Notes under the pieces: generated by a model | What the model was told of the DNA's origin: nothing | The model's database searches: none | Seen by the model: the letters and a program-made list of their open reading frames with translations, nothing else | Part shown: positions 56,654-64,000 of the stretch, one piece after another | Layout of the letters: each line of letters starts with the position of its first letter | Position numbering within the stretch: the stretch's first letter is position 1 | Program-made: the position numbers and the translations under genes | DNA from: Variovorax sp. PAMC28562 | GTDB lineage: Bacteria > Pseudomonadota > Gammaproteobacteria > Burkholderiales > Burkholderiaceae_C | Reading direction: 5' to 3' | DNA length: 64,000 nucleotides | NCBI RefSeq assembly: GCF_014303735.1 | Contig: NZ_CP060296.1 | Coordinates: 4,629,529 to 4,693,528 of the forward strand

Positions 56654-57559
56654 TCAGTGCGCGCCGGCGGCGCGCAGCAGCACAGCGGCCTGGTTCCCCA
56701 ACGCCGCCGCAGCGTCGAGGTCGCCGGCCTCGGCTTCCGCATGGACCTCAACCAGCGAGGCACTGCCCTCCGGATCGCCCCAGGCCGCATCGATGCGCAA
56801 GCCCCCACCCCGCTGCCAGCGCGCATGCGCCGCCAGCGGCATCGAGCAGCTGCCGCCCATCGAGCGGCTGACGGCGCGTTCGGCCGCTGTGGCGAGCCAG
56901 TCGGAGCGGTGCCCCAAGGGCGCCAGTGCCGTGATCAGGTCATCACGGTCTGCGCGAATCTCGATGCCGAGCGCACCCTGCCCGGCGGCCGGCAGCATGA
57001 CGTCGGGCTCGAAGGCAATGCGAATCCGGTCTTGGAGCCCCAGCCGTATCAATCCCGCGGCAGCCAGGATGATCGCGTCGTACTGACCCTCGTCGAGCTT
57101 GCGCAACCGGGTGTCGAGGTTGCCGCGCAGCGGTTCGATGCGAATGTCGGGCCGCAGCGCGCGCAACAAGACGACGCGGCGCAAGCTCGATGTGCCGACC
57201 ACGGCGCCGTGCGGCAGGGCTCCCAGCGATGCGTAGCGCGGCGAGACCAGCGCATCGCGTGGGTCTTCGCGTTCCAGCACGCAGGCCAGCGCAAAGCCGA
57301 GCGGCAGGTCCATCGGCACATCCTTGAGCGAGTGCACGGCGATGTCGGCTGTGCCCTCTTCCAGCGCGGTTTCGAGTTCCTTCACGAACAAACCCTTGCC
57401 GCCAATCTTGCTCAACGAACGGTCGAGGATCTGGTCGCCACGGGTGGTCATGCCGAACAGGCTGACCGTGTGGCCTCTTTCTTGCAGCAGTGCCTTGACG
57501 TGTTCGGCCTGCCAGAGTGCCAGACGGCTTTCGCGCGTGGCGATCACGATGTTGCTCAC
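56654..57559 (-). CDS. hemC: Hydroxymethylbilane synthase (porphobilinogen deaminase)
   Basis: HemC polymerises four porphobilinogens to hydroxymethylbilane on a dipyrromethane cofactor. The product has 301 residues. The opening [27 protein letters not shown] and the catalytic Asp80 region HSLKDVPM are present. So are [17 protein letters not shown] and [12 protein letters not shown]. The cofactor-bearing cysteine is Cys238 in [10 protein letters not shown], near the typical GGC position. It is first of hemCDXY and divergent from ppc across 140 bases. Confidence 0.97.
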   Translation of the reverse strand: MSNIVIATRESRLALWQAEHVKALLQERGHTVSLFGMTTRGDQILDRSLSKIGGKGLFVKELETALEEGTADIAVHSLKDVPMDLPLGFALACVLEREDPRDALVSPRYASLGALPHGAVVGTSSLRRVVLLRALRPDIRIEPLRGNLDTRLRKLDEGQYDAIILAAAGLIRLGLQDRIRIAFEPDVMLPAAGQGALGIEIRADRDDLITALAPLGHRSDWLATAAERAVSRSMGGSCSMPLAAHARWQRGGGLRIDAAWGDPEGSASLVEVHAEAEAGDLDAAAALGNQAAVLLRAAGAH

Positions 57560-57699
57560 AGGCGTTTTCCACTGGTGAATATGACCCGCGGAATGCTAGC
57601 ATGTTGCGCTGCAGCAACGCCGATGGCCATGCCTTTCGGCGCGTTGAAAGCGCTTACGGCAATCCCGCCAAGACGAGGAAAGACGAGGAGAAGAGACCG

Positions 57700-60564
57700 T
57701 TGAAAACAACAAGCAAAACAACAAGCAAGACGACAAGCAAATCAGCAGCGCCCGTTGCAGCGACAAAGCGCAGGCCGAGCGAAGACCAGCCACTGGTCGA
57801 TGACATCCGCTTGCTCGGCCGCATCCTCGGCGACGTGATCCGCGAGCAGGAAGGCGAAGAAACCTTCGCGCTGGTCGAAAAGATCCGCACGCTTTCAGTC
57901 GCCTTCCGGCGCGACGCCGATCACCAGGCCGACCGCGCGTTGAAGAACCTGCTCAAGGGCCTGAGCGCGTCCGAAACAGTGCGTGTGATTCGCGCCTTCA
58001 CCTACTTCAGTCACCTTGCCAACCTCGCCGAAGACCGGCATCAGATTCGCCGCCGCACCGAGGCCGATCGCGCCGGCGAAAGCGCGTCCGGCACGCTGCC
58101 GATGGCGCTAGCCCGCATCCGAAAAGCCGGCATCTCGCCCGAAGCCATTGTCGAAACGCTGGCCCACAGCTACGTGTCGCCGGTGCTCACCGCGCACCCG
58201 ACCGAAGTGCAGCGCAAGAGCATCCTGGACGCCGAACGCGCCATCGCCATGCTCTTGACCGCACGCGACGAAATCCAGCAGCGCCACTACGCGTTCATCG
58301 GCAAGAAAGACGCTCTCACACCGATCGAGTACGCCGAGAACGAAGAGCAGATGCGCACCCGCGTGACGCAACTCTGGCAGACGCGGCTGTTGCGCTTTTC
58401 GAAGCTGACGGTGGCCGATGAAATCGAGAACGCGCTGAGTTACTACGAAGCGACCTTCCTGCGCGAAATCCCGCGTGTCTATGCCGACTTGGAACGCGCG
58501 CTGGGCCAGCGTGGCATCGCCCCCTTCCTGCGCATGGGCCAATGGATCGGTGGCGACCGCGACGGCAACCCGAACGTCACCGCCGACACGCTCGAATACG
58601 CGCTGAAACGCCAGTCCGAACTGGCCTTGCGCCACTACCTGACCGAGGTGCACTTCCTTGGTGGTGAGCTGTCGTTGTCCGCCACGCTGATCGATGTGTC
58701 GGTCGAGATGCAGGCGCTGGCCGAACGCTCGCCCGATGCCAACGAACACCGGGTCGACGAGCCCTATCGCCGTGCGTTGACGGGCGTGTACTCGCGCCTC
58801 GCGGCCACCTTGCGTGACCTGACCGGAGGCGAGGCCGCACGCCATGCCGTAGCGCCGCAAAACCCATACACGCATGCTGAACAGTTCCTCGCCGACCTGC
58901 GCACCATCGAGGACTCGCTCATCGAAAAGCATGGCGCGGTGCTCGCCGCTCAGCGCCTGAGCCCGCTGATTCGCGCGGTCGAGGTGTTCGGCTTTCACCT
59001 GGCGACGGTCGACTTGCGCCAGAGTTCCGACAAGCACGAAGCCGTGGTCGCCGAACTGCTCGCCACCGCGCGCATGGAACCGGCCTACGCCGCGCTGGCC
59101 GAAGACGCCAAGCAAACGCTGCTGCTGAAACTGCTCGACGACGCACGCCCGTTGCGCGTGCCCGATGCGGCGTATTCGCCGCTGGCCCAAAGCGAACTCG
59201 CGATCTTTGCAGCCGCGCGTACCGCACGCGCACGCTACGGCAATGCCGCCATCCGCCACTACATCGTGAGCCACACCGAAACGGTCAGCGACCTGCTCGA
59301 AGCGCTGCTGCTGCAAAAAGAAGTCGGCTTGCTGCGCGGCGCCATGGACAAGGACGCCACCAACGACCTCATCGTCGTGCCGCTGTTCGAAACCATCGAA
59401 GACCTTCGCAACGCCGCGCCGATCATGCGGGCCTTCTATGCGCTGCCAGGAATTGCCGCGCTGGTGCAGCGCTCGGGTGCGGAGCAGGACGTGATGCTGG
59501 GCTACAGCGACAGCAACAAGGACGGCGGCATCTTCACCAGCAACTGGGAGCTGTACCGCGCCGGCCTGGCACTGGTAGCCCTGTTCGACGAGTTGAACAA
59601 GGGCAAGACGGAGCCGATCCGGCTGCGCATGTTCCACGGCCGCGGCGGCACCGTCGGGCGCGGTGGCGGTCCGAGCTACGACGCCATCCTGGCGCAGCCA
59701 CCAGGCACCGTGCGCGGCCAGATTCGCCTCACGGAGCAAGGCGAAGTGATCGGCTCCAAATACGCCAACCGCGAGATCGGCCGACGCAACCTGGAGACGC
59801 TGGTCGCCGCCACACTGGAAGCCACGATGTTGCCTGTCGCCAAGGCAGCGCCAGCGCCCTTCGTTGCAGCCGCCGAGGCGCTGTCGGTCGCGAGCATGGC
59901 CGCTTATCGCAAGCTGGTTTATGAAACCCCCGGTTTCGGCGACTACTTCTTCGGCGCCACGCCCATTCGCGAGATCGCAGAACTCAACATCGGATCGCGG
60001 CCAGCTTCGCGCAACCCGAGCCACAAGATCGAAGACCTGCGCGCAGTGCCGTGGAGTTTCAGCTGGGGCCAGTGTCGGCTCACTCTGCCGGGCTGGTACG
60101 GCTTCGGCTCGGCGATCGAGCAGTTCCTGGGCGACGGCAAACCTGCCGAGCGCAAGGAACGGCAAGCGCTGCTGCAGCGCATGTACGCGCAGTGGCCGTT
60201 CTTCAGGACGCTGCTGTCGAACATGGACATGGTGCTGGCCAAAAGCGACCTCGCGCTGGCGTCGCGCTACGCCGAGTTGGTGGCCGATCGCAAGCTGCGG
60301 CAGAAGGTGTTTTCGATGATCGAGACCGAGTGGCACCGCACCTCGGACGCGCTCACGCTCATCACCGGCGCCAAGCAGCGACTCGAAGGCAACGCCGACA
60401 TGCAGCGCTCGGTGCGCCATCGCTTTCCGTACATCGACCCGCTGCACCATCTGCAGGTCGAGCTGATGCGGCGTTACCGTGCCGGCGAAGGCGGTGAGCG
60501 GCTCCAACGTGGCATTCACATCTCGATCAACGGCGTGGCGGCCGGCCTTCGCAACACCGGCTGA
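57700..60564 (+). CDS. ppc: Phosphoenolpyruvate carboxylase
   Basis: Ppc makes oxaloacetate from PEP and bicarbonate to refill the TCA cycle. I prefer the TTG at 57700, which follows GAGGAGAAGAGACC, giving 954 residues. An ATG at 57601 lies upstream but has no comparable ribosome site. The N terminus carries a Lys/Thr/Ser repeat before the family region. Catalytic His lies in [18 protein letters not shown], substrate loops in [11 protein letters not shown], and the lysine/arginine loop in [19 protein letters not shown]. The tail ends [11 protein letters not shown]. The 140-base gap to hemC carries both promoters. Confidence 0.95.
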   Translation: MKTTSKTTSKTTSKSAAPVAATKRRPSEDQPLVDDIRLLGRILGDVIREQEGEETFALVEKIRTLSVAFRRDADHQADRALKNLLKGLSASETVRVIRAFTYFSHLANLAEDRHQIRRRTEADRAGESASGTLPMALARIRKAGISPEAIVETLAHSYVSPVLTAHPTEVQRKSILDAERAIAMLLTARDEIQQRHYAFIGKKDALTPIEYAENEEQMRTRVTQLWQTRLLRFSKLTVADEIENALSYYEATFLREIPRVYADLERALGQRGIAPFLRMGQWIGGDRDGNPNVTADTLEYALKRQSELALRHYLTEVHFLGGELSLSATLIDVSVEMQALAERSPDANEHRVDEPYRRALTGVYSRLAATLRDLTGGEAARHAVAPQNPYTHAEQFLADLRTIEDSLIEKHGAVLAAQRLSPLIRAVEVFGFHLATVDLRQSSDKHEAVVAELLATARMEPAYAALAEDAKQTLLLKLLDDARPLRVPDAAYSPLAQSELAIFAAARTARARYGNAAIRHYIVSHTETVSDLLEALLLQKEVGLLRGAMDKDATNDLIVVPLFETIEDLRNAAPIMRAFYALPGIAALVQRSGAEQDVMLGYSDSNKDGGIFTSNWELYRAGLALVALFDELNKGKTEPIRLRMFHGRGGTVGRGGGPSYDAILAQPPGTVRGQIRLTEQGEVIGSKYANREIGRRNLETLVAATLEATMLPVAKAAPAPFVAAAEALSVASMAAYRKLVYETPGFGDYFFGATPIREIAELNIGSRPASRNPSHKIEDLRAVPWSFSWGQCRLTLPGWYGFGSAIEQFLGDGKPAERKERQALLQRMYAQWPFFRTLLSNMDMVLAKSDLALASRYAELVADRKLRQKVFSMIETEWHRTSDALTLITGAKQRLEGNADMQRSVRHRFPYIDPLHHLQVELMRRYRAGEGGERLQRGIHISINGVAAGLRNTG
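57706..57741 (+). repeat. Tandem 12-bp repeat (3 copies) at the ppc 5' end
   Basis: Three near-identical copies of a 12-base unit (ACAACAAGCAAR, with small changes) encode Thr-Thr-Ser-Lys three times directly after the ppc start. Such repeats can vary in copy number in frame. Confidence 0.8.
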
Positions 60565-60616
60565 TCACGTTGTGCGCGCCCTCCTACGCAATCATTCGCC
60601 GATCGGGGGCATCGAG

Positions 60617-60641
60617 CGTCAGGTTCAGGAATAACCTGACG
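60617..60641 (+). terminator. Hairpin downstream of ppc, possible weak terminator
   Basis: A perfect 9-bp stem CGTCAGGTT/AACCTGACG (60617-60625 with 60633-60641) with a 7-base loop lies 52 bases after the ppc stop. Only TTTGG follows, so termination would be weak. It could instead be an operator. Confidence 0.45.
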
Positions 60642-60715
60642 TTTGGTCACACGGCAGCCGGATTGCGATGTTGCAAGCCGTGTCGGCGCCCTGGTCGTTC
60701 ACAGGAAACCTTGTT

Positions 60716-60943
60716 ATGTCTTCGCCTCGATCTTCTGCCGTTTCGCATGCAAGCCAAGGCGACTTCGTGAGCAGCGATTTCGATGCGCTGGCACTTCACA
60801 TGCGGGACTGCGCAAGAGCGCGCGGCCCCATGTTCACGTTGCGGAGCGGCTTGCAGCGGTTTCACGCCATGGCTGCCGGCCGGATCGTCACCGTTGCTTT
60901 CCTGGCCTTCGTCATTGCGCTCGGACTGCTGGCCCTCGCCTGA
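60716..60943 (+). CDS. Small putative membrane protein, unknown function
   Basis: This is a predicted protein of 75 residues that I do not recognise. The ATG at 60716 is preceded by AGGAAACC at a good distance. The N-terminal two-thirds is polar, with FDALALHMRDCARARGPMFTLRSGLQRF. One C-terminal membrane helix follows at about residues 53-74 (IVTVAFLAFVIALGLLALA), suggesting a tail-anchored inner-membrane protein. It ends 7 bases before the glucan synthase start, so the two may be translated together. A longer form from 60668 is possible. No homologue comes to mind. Confidence 0.55.
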   Translation: MSSPRSSAVSHASQGDFVSSDFDALALHMRDCARARGPMFTLRSGLQRFHAMAAGRIVTVAFLAFVIALGLLALA

Positions 60944-60950
60944 CATGTGA

Positions 60951-63900
60951 GTGAGCGCCGCACCCGTCTTTTACCGCTTCGATTCGCTCAGCAAATACGC
61001 TCTTGAGCTTCTGTCGAGGCCGCCCGAGGCGGTCGAGTTGCCGGTGCGCGCGGAACTGTTCGGCACGCAACGGCTGGAGCAACACGGACGCAGTCTCGCC
61101 CGCGCGCAGGTCATCGACGACGAGACCAGCGCTGCAGGCGCCGCACCGTTCTTCCCCAGGGTCGACCGCAACCTCGAATCGCTGCGCAACGCCTTCGACT
61201 ACATCGCGCTGACCTCGCGCAGCGGCCGCTACGTGTCGCCTGCGGCCGAGTGGCTGCTCGACAACTTTCATCTGGTCGAGGCGCAGCTCCAGCAAATTCG
61301 CGAAGGCGTTCCGCGCAGCTACTACGCGCGGCTGCCCAAGCTGGCGGCGCAACCGCTGGCCGGCCTGCCGCGGGTCTACGGCATTGCCTGGGCCTACGTG
61401 GCGCACACCGACAGCGTGCTCAACAACGAGCTCTTCACCGCGTTCCTCAACGCGTACCAGGAGGTCGACGAACTCACGCTGGGCGAGCTGTGGGCGTTAC
61501 CGACGACGCTGCGCGTGGTGCTGCTCGAAAACCTGCGCCGCGTCGCCGAGACCATCGCCGCAGCCAAGGTGGGGCGTGAAATTGCGCACGCTGCGTGGGA
61601 TGCCGCGCCGTCGCTCTCCGAGCAAGACCTCGATGCCATCCACGCGGCGTTGCTGAGCCGCGGCCTGGCCGCCAGCTACCTCACGCAGTTGTGGCAACGG
61701 CTGCCGGTCGAGCAAGGCGAGACGCCGCCGGCGCTGGTTCGCTGGACCGCGCACCACTGCACCAACGGCCCCGCGCTGATCGGCGATGCCCATGCAGAAC
61801 AGGCCGCGGCGAACCTGACGGTCGGCAACATCATCACGACGCTGCGCATGATCGGGCAGGTCGAATGGGCCGACCTGATCGAGCCGGTGAGCCGATCGCT
61901 TCGCGTGCTGCGCGAGTTGCCGAGCTATGGCCGTGAAAGCGAACTCACGCGACAGCAAATCACGCACGCGATGGAGCAGGTCGCGCGCACCACGGCGCGC
62001 CCCGAGCGCGAAGTGGCGCTGGCCGTGGTGCAGCTCGCGAGCGCGCCGGCCAATCCGCTGATCGAGGAATCCGACGATGCGCACTGGGCGCACGCGGAGT
62101 GCACCGCCGGCTACTTCCTGTTCGGCCGCGGCCGCCCGGCTTTGATCGCTGCACTGCGGCCTGCGGATCACGGTGCAACTGCGGAGACAAACGCGCCACC
62201 CGCGGCTGGCTTGAAGTTTTCCGGCGGCTGGAAGTTGCCGCTGTACATCGGCGTCGTGGCAGTCGGAACGGCGCTTTTTCTCGCGCTTGTGGTGCGCGCA
62301 TTGCACGGCGCCGACGGGCCCGATGCGGGCTGGACGACGACCGTCGCTCTCGTGCTCATGCTGTGGCCACTTTCCGAAGTGGTGATCGCGTTGATGCACC
62401 GCATCGTGTCGGAATCCGCGCGCGTGCAGCCCTTGCCGCGGCTCGATTTCACCGGCGGTATCCCGGCAGCGCATCGCGTGCTGGTCGTGGTGCCTGCGAT
62501 GCTGACCTCGAGCCGAAACAACGCGCGGCTCGCACATCGGCTCGAGCTTCACTGGCTGGCCAATCGAGAAGCGCAGGCGCAGTTCGCGCTCCTGACCGAC
62601 TGGGCAGATGCTTCGCAACAAAGCCTGCCGGAAGACGCAGCCTTGCTCGACGACGCACTGCACTGCATCGCATCGCTGAATGCCCGGTACCCCGTGTCGC
62701 CGGCGGCATCACCCGATGCAGCGCCACGCTTCTTGCTCCTGCATCGCCCGCGCAGCTGGAGCGAGACCGAGCGCCGCTGGATCGGCTGGGAGCGCAAGCG
62801 CGGCAAGCTCGAGATGCTGATGCGCTGGCTCGCTGCGGGCGACAGCAGCGGCTTTGTCCCGCTGGCGCCCGGCCTTCAGTTGATGCGCGACATCCCTTAT
62901 GTCGTCACGCTCGACAGCGACACCGGCCTGCCTTCGGGCGCACTGTGCGAGCTGGTGTCGATCGCAGCGCACCCACTGAACGCGCCGCAAATCGATGCGG
63001 CCACGCGACGCGTCGTCGCAGGCTTCGGCATCCTGCAACCGCGCATCGTCACGCCGTTTCCGGAGCGCAACGAACGCTCGGCTTTCCATTGGTTGTTCGC
63101 GGGCCAGTGCGGCATCGATCCTTACAGCAGTGGCGCGTCGGACGTCTATCAGGACTTGTTCGGCACCGGCTCTTTCACGGGCAAGGGGCTGCTGCATGTG
63201 CGCGCGCTACACGACACGCTCGACCGTCGGCTGCCCGAAGGCGCGGTGCTAAGCCACGACCTGCTCGAAGGAACCGTGGCGCGTTGCGCGGTGGTCAGCG
63301 ACCTGGTGCTCGTCGAAGACCATCCACACCACGCCGGCGTCGCGGCTTCGCGCATCCATCGATGGACTCGCGGCGACTGGCAGTTGCTGCCGCTCATGCT
63401 GCGTCCGCACCGCTTCGGCATCGACCTGCTGGGCCAGTGGAAGATGTGCGACAACCTGCGCCGCGCCATGGTCGTGCCCATGTCCGCAGCGCTGCTCGCC
63501 TGGGTCATCTTCACCGGCGCGTTGCCGCTTAACCTGGCATTGGGCGTGGTGCTGCTCGCCATCACGCTGGGGCCTTTGCTCGGCGCGCTCGCAGGTCTGG
63601 TGCCGACGCGGCGCTCCATCGAGCTCCAGCATTTCTTCGACGTCGGCTCGACCGAACTGCTTCGCGCCATCGCGGGCGCGGCATGGCAATTCACACAGCT
63701 CTTTGCGCAGACCAAGCTGCTGGCCGACGCCACACTGCGCGCGCTCTGGCGGCTCGCCGTCAGCCGCCGGCATCTGCTGCAGTGGACGACGGCCGACCAG
63801 TTGCAGGCGCAGGCGCGTTACAGCCCCGGGCCGTTCTTGCGCGCCGGCACCTTTGCAAGCTTGCTGTGCCTGGCGATGGCTGTCGCGGCGCACTGGAGCG

Positions 63901-64000
63901 CCGACCCGCTGCTCGCGCCAGTGCTGTTTTTGATCTGGGCCTGCGCACCGCTGGTGGCATGGATGAGCAGTCGCGTGCCGCATGCGAACGAAGCGGCGCA
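60951..64000 (+). CDS. ndvB: Cyclic beta-1,2-glucan synthase-like protein, N-terminal part (3' end outside window)
   Basis: The frame from the GTG at 60951 stays open to the window edge, giving about 1016 residues of a protein whose relatives reach about 2,800. Membrane helices are predicted near residues 430-450, 463-485, 842-885, 962-985 and 990-1008. Between them lies a GT84-type glycosyltransferase domain. It has the nucleotide-sugar/metal motif Asp655-Ser-Asp657 (VVTLDSDTGLPSGALCELV), YQDLFGTGSFTGKGL, and RIHRWTRGDWQLLP near residue 801 (the R-x-x-R-W element of processive transferases). These match NdvB/Cgs. The GH94 phosphorylase region expected further on is beyond the window. Likely periplasmic cyclic glucan synthesis. 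Confidence 0.88.
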   Translation, partial: MSAAPVFYRFDSLSKYALELLSRPPEAVELPVRAELFGTQRLEQHGRSLARAQVIDDETSAAGAAPFFPRVDRNLESLRNAFDYIALTSRSGRYVSPAAEWLLDNFHLVEAQLQQIREGVPRSYYARLPKLAAQPLAGLPRVYGIAWAYVAHTDSVLNNELFTAFLNAYQEVDELTLGELWALPTTLRVVLLENLRRVAETIAAAKVGREIAHAAWDAAPSLSEQDLDAIHAALLSRGLAASYLTQLWQRLPVEQGETPPALVRWTAHHCTNGPALIGDAHAEQAAANLTVGNIITTLRMIGQVEWADLIEPVSRSLRVLRELPSYGRESELTRQQITHAMEQVARTTARPEREVALAVVQLASAPANPLIEESDDAHWAHAECTAGYFLFGRGRPALIAALRPADHGATAETNAPPAAGLKFSGGWKLPLYIGVVAVGTALFLALVVRALHGADGPDAGWTTTVALVLMLWPLSEVVIALMHRIVSESARVQPLPRLDFTGGIPAAHRVLVVVPAMLTSSRNNARLAHRLELHWLANREAQAQFALLTDWADASQQSLPEDAALLDDALHCIASLNARYPVSPAASPDAAPRFLLLHRPRSWSETERRWIGWERKRGKLEMLMRWLAAGDSSGFVPLAPGLQLMRDIPYVVTLDSDTGLPSGALCELVSIAAHPLNAPQIDAATRRVVAGFGILQPRIVTPFPERNERSAFHWLFAGQCGIDPYSSGASDVYQDLFGTGSFTGKGLLHVRALHDTLDRRLPEGAVLSHDLLEGTVARCAVVSDLVLVEDHPHHAGVAASRIHRWTRGDWQLLPLMLRPHRFGIDLLGQWKMCDNLRRAMVVPMSAALLAWVIFTGALPLNLALGVVLLAITLGPLLGALAGLVPTRRSIELQHFFDVGSTELLRAIAGAAWQFTQLFAQTKLLADATLRALWRLAVSRRHLLQWTTADQLQAQARYSPGPFLRAGTFASLLCLAMAVAAHWSADPLLAPVLFLIWACAPLVAWMSSRVPHANEAA

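Noticed and set aside
58108..60519. Open frame of 803 codons antisense to ppc
   Set aside because: It is a shadow of the strongly biased ppc frame, and ppc carries all family motifs.
62099..63532. Plus-strand open frame of 477 codons inside the glucan synthase
   Set aside because: It is another frame of the same DNA. The frame from 60951 has membrane helices and glycosyltransferase motifs; this one is arginine-rich and featureless.
1..64000. tRNA, rRNA, CRISPR, insertion sequence or prophage genes
   Set aside because: No cloverleaf-like CCA ends, repeat-spacer arrays, transposase or integrase motifs were noticed on either strand. All large frames belong to the listed genes.

Overview
The window is high-GC chromosomal DNA from a betaproteobacterium of the order Burkholderiales, most likely family Comamonadaceae (Variovorax-like). 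This is inferred from protein character and gene order (truA-trpF-trpB-trpA-accD; rpoE-rseA-rseB-mucD-lepA-lepB-rnc-era-recO-pdxJ-acpS), not from a database search. It carries about 60 protein genes. I found no rRNA, tRNA, CRISPR array, insertion sequence, prophage or integrase.

Layout. (1) 1-9130, mainly plus strand: the end of truA, the tryptophan genes trpF-trpB-trpA and accD, a minus-strand YggT-family membrane protein, a LON-domain protein, lysS, an Hsp70-like YegD protein and a YgjP-type metallopeptidase. (2) 9133-28706, a 20-gene minus-strand block. Read in its own direction it runs DUF177/YceD, rpmF, plsX, fabH, fabD, fabG, acpP, fabF, a YgfX-like protein, rpoE, rseA, rseB, mucD, lepA, lepB, a DUF4845 protein, rnc, era, recO, pdxJ, acpS and nagZ. 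It links fatty-acid and phospholipid synthesis, the envelope-stress sigma factor with its regulators, and RNA and ribosome functions. (3) 28743-31251, plus: maf, an RsmI-like methyltransferase and an MFS transporter. (4) 31297-34483, minus: rluC, gph, a Rieske protein and sppA. (5) 35025-38264, plus: rne, with a 540-nt leader rich in hairpins and a strong terminator.

(6) 38800-53259, exopolysaccharide locus. A plus-strand operon encodes an ExoY/WcaJ-type initiating sugar-phosphate transferase, ManC, GDP-fucose synthase and Gmd (a GDP-mannose to GDP-L-fucose route), a Wzx-type flippase, a Wzy-type polymerase and three glycosyltransferases. A convergent minus-strand operon encodes Wza, Wzb and Wzc. 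A perfectly palindromic bidirectional terminator joins the two. Together they look like a Wzx/Wzy-dependent, fucose-containing exopolysaccharide system. (7) 53489-57559, minus: hemC-hemD-hemX-hemY. (8) 57700-64000, plus: ppc, a small membrane protein, and the first third of a cyclic beta-1,2-glucan synthase-like protein that runs off the window.

I do not see a clearly new biological system. The points most worth a second look are regulatory. They are a terminator-like hairpin whose T-tract runs into the plsX start codon, a DnaA-box-like cluster plus a terminator just ahead of lepA, hairpins in the rne leader, repeats upstream of wza, and a YgfX-like gene overlapping the start of rpoE.
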